Positions 1 through 6,056 of a stretch of DNA of 10,122 nt are shown piece after piece. A program made the translations under genes and the position numbers. The stretch is from the NCBI GenBank assembly GCA_031389585.1, contig JANMSS010000003.1, forward strand, positions 1 to 10,122. The letters run 5' to 3'. The notes beneath the pieces were generated by a model, which was given only the letters and a program-made list of their open reading frames with translations, was not told the DNA's origin and did not search any database. Positions within the stretch are counted from its first letter, which is position 1, and each line of letters opens with the position of its first letter. Source of the DNA: CADEEN01 sp031389585. Lineage in GTDB: Bacteria > Pseudomonadota > Gammaproteobacteria > Burkholderiales > Burkholderiaceae_C.

Positions 1-540
1 ATCCCGCCCAACGCGGTGATGGCGCTGATGGTCGGTGCGATGACGATCAAGGGCATCCAGCCGGGCCCGCAGGTGATGACCAGCAACCCGGAACTGTTCT
101 GGGGTCTGATCGCCTCGATGTGGGTCGGCAACGCGATGCTGATCATCCTGAACCTGCCGTTGATCGGCATCTGGATCAAGCTGCTGACGGTGCCGTACCG
201 GTTTCTGTTTCCGGCCATCATGGTGTTCTGTTGCGTCGGCCTGTACACGCTGAACAACAACGCCTTCGATGTCTACATGGGCGCGGGCTTTGCGGTGATC
301 GGCTACGCCTTCTACAAGCTGGGTTGCGAGCCGGCGCCGCTGCTGCTGGGCTTCATCCTCGGCCCGATGATGGAGGAGAACTTGCGCCGCGCGCTGCTGC
401 TGAGCCGCGGTGACTGGACCACCTTCATGACCCGCCCGCTGTCGGCGGGTCTGCTCATTGCCGCGACATTGATGATCGTGGTGGTGATGCTGCCGACGAT
501 TCGCAAGAAGCGCGAAGAGGCGTTCCACGAGGAACTATGA
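1..540 (+). CDS. tctA: Tripartite tricarboxylate transporter large permease, TctA family (3' part only)
   Basis: This is the last 179 residues of an integral inner-membrane protein; the reading frame is open from base 1, so the start lies outside the window. TctA is the large membrane subunit of TTT transporters, which work with a small subunit (TctB) and a periplasmic binding protein (TctC) to import carboxylates using an ion gradient. Visible here are the family's proline/glycine loop (PPNAVMALMVGAM followed by GIQPGPQ, about residues 3-24 of the fragment), hydrophobic stretches at about 32-58, 67-84, 92-107, 113-123 and 147-164, the family-typical GFILGPMMEENLRRAL segment, and a charged cytoplasmic tail (KKREEAFHEEL). 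Full-length members have about 500 residues. It ends 13 bases before the preferred pobA start, so the two are probably co-transcribed. Its substrate cannot be read from this fragment; an aromatic or hydroxy-carboxylate is a guess from the neighbours. Confidence 0.93.
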   Translation: MPPNAVMALMVGAMTIKGIQPGPQVMTSNPELFWGLIASMWVGNAMLIILNLPLIGIWIKLLTVPYRFLFPAIMVFCCVGLYTLNNNAFDVYMGAGFAVIGYAFYKLGCEPAPLLLGFILGPMMEENLRRALLLSRGDWTTFMTRPLSAGLLIAATLMIVVVMLPTIRKKREEAFHEEL

Positions 541-553
541 GTTGAGAATGGCC

Positions 554-1738
554 ATGCCGACCCGCACGCAAGTGGCGATCGTCGGTGCGGGCCCGGCGGG
601 CCTGTTGCTGGGGGCGTTGCTGCACAAGGCCGGCATCGACAACGTGATCCTCGAGCGGCAGAGCGCCGCCTACGTGCTCGGCCGCATCCGCGCCGGTGTG
701 CTCGAGCAGACCACCATGGACCTGCTGGACGAAGCCGGTGTGGCCGCGCGCATGCACGTTGAGGGCCTCGTGCACCGCGGATTCGAGCTGTGCTTCGGCG
801 GCGCGCGCCACCGCATCGACCTGCACGCGTTGACCGGCGGCAAGCAGGTCATGGTCTACGGCCAGACCGAAGTCACGCGCGACCTGATGGACGCGCGTGC
901 GGCAGCGGGCTTGACGACGGTCTACGAAGCCCAGGACGTCGCCCCGCACGACTACGACGGCAGCCGGCCGTCGATCACCTACAGCCACGCCGGGCAGCCG
1001 CACGAGCTGCGTTGCGACTTCATCGCCGGCTGCGACGGCTACCACGGTGTCTGCCGCGCCAGCCTGCCGCCGCAGTCCTTGTCGATCTTCGAAAAGGTCT
1101 ATCCCTTTGCTTGGCTTGGTGTGCTGGCTGACACGCCGCCGGTGTCGCATGAGTTGATCTACTCGAATCATGAGCGCGGATTCGCGCTGTGCTCGATGCG
1201 TTCGCCCACGCGCACCCGCTACTACGTTCAGTGTTCGCTGCACGACAAGGTCGAACAATGGAGCGACGCGATGTTCTGGGACGAGTTGCGCCGTCGCCTG
1301 GATCCGGCCGCGGCTCAGGCCATGGTGACGGGCCCGTCGATCGAGAAGAGCATCGCTCCGCTGCGCAGCTTCGTTGCCGAGCCAATGCGCTTCGGCCGAC
1401 TGTTCCTGGCCGGCGACGCCGCGCACATCGTGCCGCCGACAGGCGCCAAGGGTTTGAACCTGGCCACTTCGGACGTCGGCTTCCTGTCGCGTGCGCTGAT
1501 CGCGGTCTACGCCGAGCACAGCGAGGCCGGCATCGATGCCTACAGCGGCCACTGCCTGGCGCGGGTTTGGAAGGCCGAGCGCTTTTCCTGGTGGTTCACT
1601 ACGCTGACGCACAAATTCCCCGAGGCCGGGGCCATCGGCCAGAAGCTGCAGCGCGCCGAACTCGACTACCTCGTCAGCTCTCGCGCCGCCGCGACCGTGT
1701 TGGCCGAGAACTACGTCGGTTTGCCGTTGCCCGCCTGA
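554..1738 (+). CDS. pobA: 4-hydroxybenzoate 3-monooxygenase (p-hydroxybenzoate hydroxylase)
   Basis: A cytosolic FAD enzyme that uses NADPH and O2 to convert 4-hydroxybenzoate to protocatechuate, the entry to the protocatechuate ring-cleavage routes. The protein (394 residues from ATG 554) matches the family's usual length. The FAD-binding GAGPAG is at 11-16 and the GRIRAGVLEQ segment with both arginines at 43-52. From memory of the Pseudomonas enzyme, whose numbering is two lower, Tyr203, Ser214, Arg216, Arg222, Tyr224 and Tyr387 correspond to its substrate and active-site residues Y201, S212, R214, R220, Y222 and Y385. The LFLAGDAAH FAD motif, followed by the conserved PPTGAKGLNL, is intact. 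The start is uncertain: TTG 542 has the best-spaced Shine-Dalgarno-like GAGGA (529-533), and ATG 548 also fits. ATG 554 is chosen because family members begin a few residues before the first beta strand. It follows tctA by 13 bases. No PobR-type activator is adjacent within the window. Confidence 0.96.
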   Translation: MPTRTQVAIVGAGPAGLLLGALLHKAGIDNVILERQSAAYVLGRIRAGVLEQTTMDLLDEAGVAARMHVEGLVHRGFELCFGGARHRIDLHALTGGKQVMVYGQTEVTRDLMDARAAAGLTTVYEAQDVAPHDYDGSRPSITYSHAGQPHELRCDFIAGCDGYHGVCRASLPPQSLSIFEKVYPFAWLGVLADTPPVSHELIYSNHERGFALCSMRSPTRTRYYVQCSLHDKVEQWSDAMFWDELRRRLDPAAAQAMVTGPSIEKSIAPLRSFVAEPMRFGRLFLAGDAAHIVPPTGAKGLNLATSDVGFLSRALIAVYAEHSEAGIDAYSGHCLARVWKAERFSWWFTTLTHKFPEAGAIGQKLQRAELDYLVSSRAAATVLAENYVGLPLPA

Positions 1739-1810
1739 CCCGCGCCGCGCCTGCTGCGCACCGAGCGTCTGTAGCGCCCTTCGCGGGTTTTCCCGCTGGC
1801 AGGTCATAGG
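1739..1810. other. Intergenic gap after pobA with weak hairpin
   Basis: This short gap separates pobA from the next gene set. It holds a small GC hairpin (GCGGG at 1783-1787, loop TTTT, CCCGC at 1792-1796), and upstream of it CCC/GGG could pair over a TTCGC loop ending in TTTT (1777-1791). Either could be a weak terminator for the tctA-pobA transcript, but the stems are only 3-5 pairs and no long T-run follows. I see no convincing -35/-10 pair. AGGT at 1801-1804 is a possible Shine-Dalgarno site for the alternative GTG start at 1810. Confidence 0.3.
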
Positions 1811-1842
1811 TGCATTCATTAACGTATTTGTTGATGAATGCA
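1811..1842. promoter_or_regulatory. AT-rich inverted repeat, probable operator
   Basis: The left arm TGCATTCATTAAC (1811-1823) and right arm GTTGATGAATGCA (1830-1842) are reverse complements over 13 bases with one mismatch, separated by the 6-base spacer GTATTT. The element is about 31% G+C inside a region of about two thirds G+C, so it stands out clearly. Position and symmetry suit a dimeric repressor, and the obvious candidate is the GntR/FCD regulator encoded two genes' width downstream at 2817-3497. That assignment is inference. The repeat overlaps the predicted ATG (1834) of the SMP-30-like gene, so in RNA it could also form a hairpin hiding that start codon, or it may indicate that the true start is further downstream. 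Confidence 0.6.
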
Positions 1843-2820
1843 ACAACGCATCCAGCGTCGCCGCTCGTGCTTGGCGAGGTACCCCTCGGTACCGGCCTCG
1901 TGCGGCCCGAGTGCGCTCTGGCCACGCGCGCCGGCGACATCTACACCGCCGACTGGCGCGGCGGCGTGGCGCACCTTCACCCCGATGGCCGGCAGTCGTT
2001 GTACCGCGGGCAGGGGCCCGACGGGCTCGAGATCAAGCCCAACGGCATCGCCTTGTTGCCTGATGGTTCGTTCCTGGTCACGCACCTGGGCGCCAGCAAG
2101 GGCGGCGTGTTTCGCCTGACCCGCGGCGGCGATGTCACGCCGTGGCTGCTCGCCGTCGACGGCATCGACCTGCCGCCGACCAATTTCGTGCTGCTCGATG
2201 CGGCAGGTGGTGCCTGGGTCACCGTCAGCACGCGACTGCAGCCGCGCGCGATGGGCTACCGCCGCGGCTGCAACGACGGCTTCATCGTGCACGTTGACGA
2301 GCGCGGCGCACGCATCGTCGCCGACGGCCTGGGTTACACCAACGAAGTTGCCGTGCATCCGGGTGGCAAGTGGCTCTACGTCAACGAGACCTTCGCCCGC
2401 CGGCTGTCGCGATTTCCCCTGCATGCCGACGGATCGCTCGGCGCCAAGGAGGTCGTCACCGAATTCGGCCCCGGCAGCTTTCCCGACGGCCTGGCCTTCG
2501 ATGAAGACGGGCACGCCTGGGTCGTCAGCATCGTCAGCAACCGATTGATCCGCGTCGCGCCGGACGGCGCCCAGGCCATCTGGCTCGAAGATGCCGAGCC
2601 CGTGCACCTGGCGTGGGTCGAAGCGGCCTACGCGGCCGACCAGATGGACCGCCAGCACCTGGACGGTACTCGCAGCCGGCGATTGCGCAACATCTCGAGC
2701 ATCGCTTTCACCGGCGCGGACCGCCGCACCGCCGTGCTCGGCTGCCTGCTCGGCGATCGCCTTGAAACCGTGCGCCTGCCGGTTGCCGGTGTGGCGCCCA
2801 TCCACTGGGACTTCGCATGA
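1834..2820 (+). CDS. SMP-30/gluconolactonase/LRE-family protein (probable lactonase)
   Basis: A cytosolic six-bladed beta-propeller protein of 328 residues; family members hydrolyse sugar-acid or other lactones with a divalent metal in the central channel. All four expected metal ligands can be located in order: Glu26 (RPEC), Asn117 (PTNF), Asn170 (YTNE) and Asp218 (FPDG). Repeated HPDG/LPDG/DEDGHAW-type blade turns support the propeller. The start is ambiguous: ATG 1834 lacks a clear Shine-Dalgarno site and lies inside the inverted repeat; GTG 1810 in the same frame has AGGT five bases upstream and would add eight residues; GTG 1867 is also possible. The first conserved residue is near 22-26, so none of these changes the domain. 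The gene overlaps the GntR gene by four bases (ATGA, 2817-2820), indicating translational coupling. The substrate is not identifiable; the dehydrogenases downstream suggest that a lactone made by oxidation is opened here. Confidence 0.88.
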   Translation: MNATTHPASPLVLGEVPLGTGLVRPECALATRAGDIYTADWRGGVAHLHPDGRQSLYRGQGPDGLEIKPNGIALLPDGSFLVTHLGASKGGVFRLTRGGDVTPWLLAVDGIDLPPTNFVLLDAAGGAWVTVSTRLQPRAMGYRRGCNDGFIVHVDERGARIVADGLGYTNEVAVHPGGKWLYVNETFARRLSRFPLHADGSLGAKEVVTEFGPGSFPDGLAFDEDGHAWVVSIVSNRLIRVAPDGAQAIWLEDAEPVHLAWVEAAYAADQMDRQHLDGTRSRRLRNISSIAFTGADRRTAVLGCLLGDRLETVRLPVAGVAPIHWDFA

Positions 2821-3497
2821 ACTCACAAGCTGTACCCGTAGGTGCTTCGCTGGTCGATGCGGCATACGCGCAGATTCGCCAGCGCATCCTCGACAACGTC
2901 TGGCTGCCGGGCCACCGCGCGTTGGAGCAGGAGGTGGCGCTGGCGTTGGGCATGAGCCGCACGCCGGTGCGCGAGGCGCTGATGCGGCTGCGCAACGAGG
3001 GCCTGGTTGAAGTGATCCCGCGTCATGGCATGCGCGTGCTGCCGGTGTCGCCGACCGACATGCGCGAGATCTATCAGATCCTGACCGCGCTCGAATGCAT
3101 GGCGGCGGAGTTGCTGGCGCGTCGCCGACCGAGCGACGCCGAGTTGAAGCCGCTGGTTGACGCCACCAAGGCCATGGACAAGGCGCTCAAGGCCAATGAC
3201 CTGGAGGCCTGGGCTGCGGCCGACGAGCGTTACCACGTGCACTTCATCGAGCTGGCCGGCAACCGACAGCTGCAGGCCACGGTCCTGAACTACTGGGACC
3301 GCGCGCACCGTGCCCGCATGTTCACTCTGCGCCTGCGGCCCAAGCCGGTGAACTCGACCAAGGAACACATGCAGATGGTCGAGCGGCTGCGTGATGGCGA
3401 TGTTGAAGGCGCGGCTGCGGTCACGCGCGCGCACCGTGAGCGCGCCAACCGCGAGTTGATCGCGATTTTCGAGCACTTCAAGCTCGCCCAGATGTGA
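2817..3497 (+). CDS. GntR-family transcriptional regulator, FCD subfamily
   Basis: A 226-residue DNA-binding regulator. The N-terminal winged helix-turn-helix spans about residues 14-76, with the typical GntR signature EVALALGMSRTPVREALMRL and a wing at GLVEVIPRHGMRVLPV. The C-terminal all-helical FCD ligand-binding domain follows (about 80-215) and keeps the usual metal-binding set: Asp136 and His140 (DERYH), His184 (KEHM) and His206 (AHRE). Such regulators usually repress a nearby catabolic operon until a small carboxylate or sugar acid binds. The start ATG overlaps the stop of the upstream lactonase-like gene. Being inside the operon suggests autoregulation, most plausibly through the inverted repeat at 1811-1842 (inference). 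The effector cannot be read from sequence. Family assignment is firm. Confidence 0.94.
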   Translation: MNSQAVPVGASLVDAAYAQIRQRILDNVWLPGHRALEQEVALALGMSRTPVREALMRLRNEGLVEVIPRHGMRVLPVSPTDMREIYQILTALECMAAELLARRRPSDAELKPLVDATKAMDKALKANDLEAWAAADERYHVHFIELAGNRQLQATVLNYWDRAHRARMFTLRLRPKPVNSTKEHMQMVERLRDGDVEGAAAVTRAHRERANRELIAIFEHFKLAQM

Positions 3498-3503
3498 AAG
3501 GGA
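3497..3503 (+). promoter_or_regulatory. Ribosome binding site for the dehydrogenase at 3514
   Basis: AAAGGGA begins at the last base of the GntR stop codon and ends ten bases before ATG 3514. It fits a Shine-Dalgarno site and supports 3514 as the start. An ATG at 3503 lies in another frame and is not used. Confidence 0.55.
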
Positions 3504-3513
3504 TGACCAACAC

Positions 3514-4593
3514 ATGATCCAGACTTCATATTCGATTGCCGTGTTGCCCGGCGATGGCATTGGCCGAGAAGTGATGACCGCCGCTGTCGAAGTGTTGAGT
3601 GCGCTCGAGGCCAAGCTTGGCCGCCGCTTCATCGCCGCGCAGCACCCGGCGGGTGCGCAGCACTATGTCGACAGCGGCAACGCGCTGCCGGATTCGACAC
3701 TGGATGCCTGCCGCGCCGCTGACGCGATCCTGTTTGGCGCGATGGGTCTGCCGCATGTGCGGGGGGCCGACGGCACCGAGATCATTCCGCAGCTCGACAT
3801 CCGCTTCGCGCTGGACCTCTACGCCGGCCTGCGTCCGATCCGCACCTGGCCCGGTCTGCCTGTGCCGCTGTCGAGCCCGCGCGCCGCGGAGATCGATCTG
3901 GTGCTGGTGCGCGAGAGCACCGAGGGCCTGTTCCATGCCCGTGGTCGTGGCCGCATCGAAGGCGACGCGGCCTACGACACGATGAAGATCACGCGTGCCG
4001 GCACTGCGCGCGTTTGCGACTACGCCTTCGAACTCGCGCGCCAGCGCAAGGCGCAAGGCAAGCGCGGCCATGTCACCAACGTCGACAAGGCCAATGTCTT
4101 CCTGTCGATGGCCTTCTGGCGTCGGATCTTTGAAGAGCGGGCAGCGCGTTTCCCAGACATCAGCACCGAGCACGCCTACGTTGACGCCATGGCGCTGAAC
4201 CTGGTGGTGAAGCCGTGGGACTACGACGTGCTGGTCACGGAGAACATGTTCGGCGACATCCTGTCGGACTTGATCGCCGCGCTGGTCGGCGGCATGGGCA
4301 TGGCGCCCTCCGCCGACATCGGCGACCGCTATGCACTGTTCCAACCTGCCCACGGCACGGCGCCCGACATCGCCGGCAAAGGCATCGCCAACCCCAGCGC
4401 CATGATCCTGTCGGTCGCGATGATGCTCGACTGGCTGGCGCATCGCCACAGTGACGCGGCGCTCGCTGAGGGCGCACGCGCGATCGAGTCGGCATTGCAG
4501 CTCGCGTTCTCTAGCGGCGCCGTGCGGCCGCGCGATTTCGGTGGCGCCAGTGGCACCGCCGACATCACGCGCGCGGTCATCGAAAGGCTCTGA
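3514..4593 (+). CDS. Isocitrate/isopropylmalate-type dehydrogenase family protein (possibly tartrate/malate-type)
   Basis: A cytosolic metal- and NAD(P)-dependent beta-decarboxylating dehydrogenase of 359 residues, the usual length for LeuB/TtuC-type enzymes. Visible motifs are the N-terminal AVLPGDGIGREV (9-20), substrate-binding arginines in LDIRFALDLYAGLRPIR (Arg97, Arg107) and VRESTEG (Arg133), catalytic Tyr154 (AYDTMKITR) and Lys192 (NVDKANV), metal-binding Asp224 (YVDAMAL), Asp248 and Asp252 (FGDILSD), and the cofactor loop PAHGTAPDIAGKGIANP (278-294). Asp285-Ile286 in that loop is the pattern associated with NAD+ rather than NADP+. The substrate is a 2-hydroxy acid with a second carboxylate, but whether tartrate, malate, isopropylmalate or another is not decidable. 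Absence of leuCD nearby and the catabolic neighbourhood argue against leucine synthesis. The stop overlaps the next start by one base (TGATG), so the two are coupled. Confidence 0.9.
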   Translation: MIQTSYSIAVLPGDGIGREVMTAAVEVLSALEAKLGRRFIAAQHPAGAQHYVDSGNALPDSTLDACRAADAILFGAMGLPHVRGADGTEIIPQLDIRFALDLYAGLRPIRTWPGLPVPLSSPRAAEIDLVLVRESTEGLFHARGRGRIEGDAAYDTMKITRAGTARVCDYAFELARQRKAQGKRGHVTNVDKANVFLSMAFWRRIFEERAARFPDISTEHAYVDAMALNLVVKPWDYDVLVTENMFGDILSDLIAALVGGMGMAPSADIGDRYALFQPAHGTAPDIAGKGIANPSAMILSVAMMLDWLAHRHSDAALAEGARAIESALQLAFSSGAVRPRDFGGASGTADITRAVIERL

Positions 4594-5639
4594 TGGCGGA
4601 TCGCATAGTCATGATCGGCGCGGGTTACTGGGCGCAGTTCCAGGTCGAGGGCTGGCGCGATGCCGGCGCGCCGCTGGTTGCGATCGCCAACCGCGACCCA
4701 GCCCACGCTGAGGCGCTGGCGCAGCGCTATGGCGTGCCCAAGTGCTATGGCGATGTCGCGACGATGCTCGATGCCGAGCGGCCCACATTGGTTGATGTGG
4801 TGCTGCCGCCAGTGGCCCAGGAGCGGGCGGTGCGCGCGGCCATCGAGCGCGGCATTCCCACGATCTGCCAGAAACCCTTCGGCACCGACCTGAAGCAAGC
4901 CGAGGCGTTGACCGCCATGGCCGAAGCTGCGGGGGTACCGCTGGTCATCCACGAGAACTTCCGTTTCGCGCCCTGGTTCCGCGAGTTGCGCCGGCGCATC
5001 GACGAAGGCTTCTTCGGCCGCGTGCATGGCGTCAGCTTTCGCCTGCGTCCCGGCGACGGCCAGGGCCCGCACGCCTACCTCGACCGCCAGCCCTATTTTC
5101 AGAGGATGCCGGAGTTCCTGGTGCGCGAGACGGCGGTGCATTTCATCGACACCTTCCGCTTCCTGCTCGGCGACGTGCTGGCGGTCACGGCGCGGCTGCG
5201 CCGACTGAATCCGGTGATAGCCGGCGAAGACTCGGGTCTGCTGATCTTCGAATTCGCCGCCGAGCGCACCGGCCTGTTCGACGGCAACCGCCTCAACGAT
5301 CACGTCGCCCAGAACCCGCGCCGCACCATGGGCGAAATGTGGATCGAGGGCGAACGCGGCGTGATGCGCCTGGACGGCGAAGCCAGGCTGTGGTGGAAAC
5401 CGCACCAGGGCACGGAAGTCGAACACGCCTACGACGACGGCAGCGGCCGTGGTGTCTTCGGCGGCGCCAGCACCGCGCTGCAGGCCCATGTGCTGGCCCA
5501 TCTGCGCGACGGCGCGCCGCTCGAGAACGGCGCCCGCGACTACCTCGCTAACCTGCATGTGCAGGCCGCGATTTACCACTCTCATGCCAGCGGCCGCCGC
5601 GTGCCGATGGCCGACTTCGATCCCCGCAACCCGATCTGA
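4593..5639 (+). CDS. Gfo/Idh/MocA-family NAD(P)-dependent oxidoreductase
   Basis: A cytosolic dehydrogenase of 348 residues, normal length for the family. The N-terminal Rossmann domain (about 1-120) starts with IGAGYWAQFQ (8-17). The family's EKP signature appears as CQKPFG, with the catalytic lysine at 94 and Gln93 in place of the usual Glu. The C-terminal alpha/beta domain follows, with the active-site region RETAVHFIDTFRFLLGD (178-194) holding His183 and Asp186. Members oxidise or reduce hydroxyl groups on sugars, polyols, sugar acids and some aromatic-pathway intermediates (LigC of protocatechuate 4,5-cleavage belongs to this family). The N-terminal sequence does not look like LigC to me, so no specific activity is claimed. 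The start ATG sits inside TGATG with GAAAGG (4582-4587) as a good Shine-Dalgarno site. It is co-transcribed with the preceding dehydrogenase. Confidence 0.9.
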   Translation: MADRIVMIGAGYWAQFQVEGWRDAGAPLVAIANRDPAHAEALAQRYGVPKCYGDVATMLDAERPTLVDVVLPPVAQERAVRAAIERGIPTICQKPFGTDLKQAEALTAMAEAAGVPLVIHENFRFAPWFRELRRRIDEGFFGRVHGVSFRLRPGDGQGPHAYLDRQPYFQRMPEFLVRETAVHFIDTFRFLLGDVLAVTARLRRLNPVIAGEDSGLLIFEFAAERTGLFDGNRLNDHVAQNPRRTMGEMWIEGERGVMRLDGEARLWWKPHQGTEVEHAYDDGSGRGVFGGASTALQAHVLAHLRDGAPLENGARDYLANLHVQAAIYHSHASGRRVPMADFDPRNPI

Positions 5640-5650
5640 GAAATGTGTCA

Positions 5651-5980
5651 ATGAGCAAGACGATGCAACGCGCGGCCGTGGCTGCAGGCGCCCTGGCCCT
5701 GGTTGTCGAATTCCGCATCAAGCCCGAGCATGTGCAGGCGTTCGAAGCCGCCATCGAACGCAATGCACGGGCCTCTCGCGAGACGGAGTCGGGTTGCCGT
5801 CAATTCGACGTCTGTCGCGACCCGGCCGACCCCGAACTGTTCTTCCTTTACGAGCTGTACGACGACGAGGCGGCGATCCAGGCCCACTTGCGCACGCCCC
5901 ACTTCGTGGCGATGGAGTCATTGACCGCGGACTGGGTGCAGAGCAAGCGGGTGTTGCGCTACGTCAGAACCTCGCCCTGA
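5651..5980 (+). CDS. ABM-fold small protein, putative quinol monooxygenase (YgiN/LsrG-like)
   Basis: A 109-residue protein with one antibiotic-biosynthesis-monooxygenase domain (about 16-106), a dimeric ferredoxin-like fold. The segments LVVEFRIKPEHVQAF, CRQFDVCRDPADP, FFLYELYDDEAAIQAHLRTPHF and the end VLRYVRT follow the layout of E. coli LsrG and YgiN, including the paired histidines His79 and His84. Related proteins act on quinols or isomerise small phosphorylated ketones without a cofactor. Here it may clean up a reactive aromatic or keto intermediate, but the substrate is unknown. ATG 5651 is preferred, with the weak site TGAGAA (5637-5642); GTG 5645 is an in-frame alternative. A roughly 15-residue stretch precedes the first strand, so a later GTG near 5681 is possible. 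It lies 11 bases after the Gfo/Idh/MocA gene and appears to end the operon. Confidence 0.85.
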   Translation: MSKTMQRAAVAAGALALVVEFRIKPEHVQAFEAAIERNARASRETESGCRQFDVCRDPADPELFFLYELYDDEAAIQAHLRTPHFVAMESLTADWVQSKRVLRYVRTSP

Positions 5981-6056
5981 GCGAGCCGGTCAGTGGCGCG
6001 CGGCAGCGCCCGCGCTACAGTGCCGCGGCGCCCAACCCCGTCGACACTGCCCCCCG

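Noticed and set aside
1783..1796. GCGGG-TTTT-CCCGC hairpin as a rho-independent terminator
   Set aside because: The stem is only five pairs, the T-run is in the loop, and no T-run follows it; kept only as a note in the gap.
455..1846. 463-codon open frame on the minus strand across pobA
   Set aside because: It lies antisense to a certain gene, and its translation is low-complexity, rich in Arg/Ala/Gln/His with no recognisable domain. Long antisense open frames are expected from strong GC3 bias.
1878..1893. Two GGTACC palindromes ten bases apart
   Set aside because: They fall in the coding part of the SMP-30-like gene and are explained by codons for Val-Pro and Gly-Thr; no sign of function.
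4329..5651. 440-codon minus-strand open frame antisense to the Gfo/Idh/MocA gene
   Set aside because: It is antisense to a gene with clear family motifs, with no domain of its own.
5996..6015. GC-rich inverted repeat between the ABM-fold and MFS genes
   Set aside because: Only five outer pairs match, the inner bases do not pair, and no T-run follows, so it is not a credible terminator.
6016..6021. TACAGT as a -10 promoter box for the MFS gene
   Set aside because: A matching -35 element at the right distance is absent, so it is not listed as a promoter.
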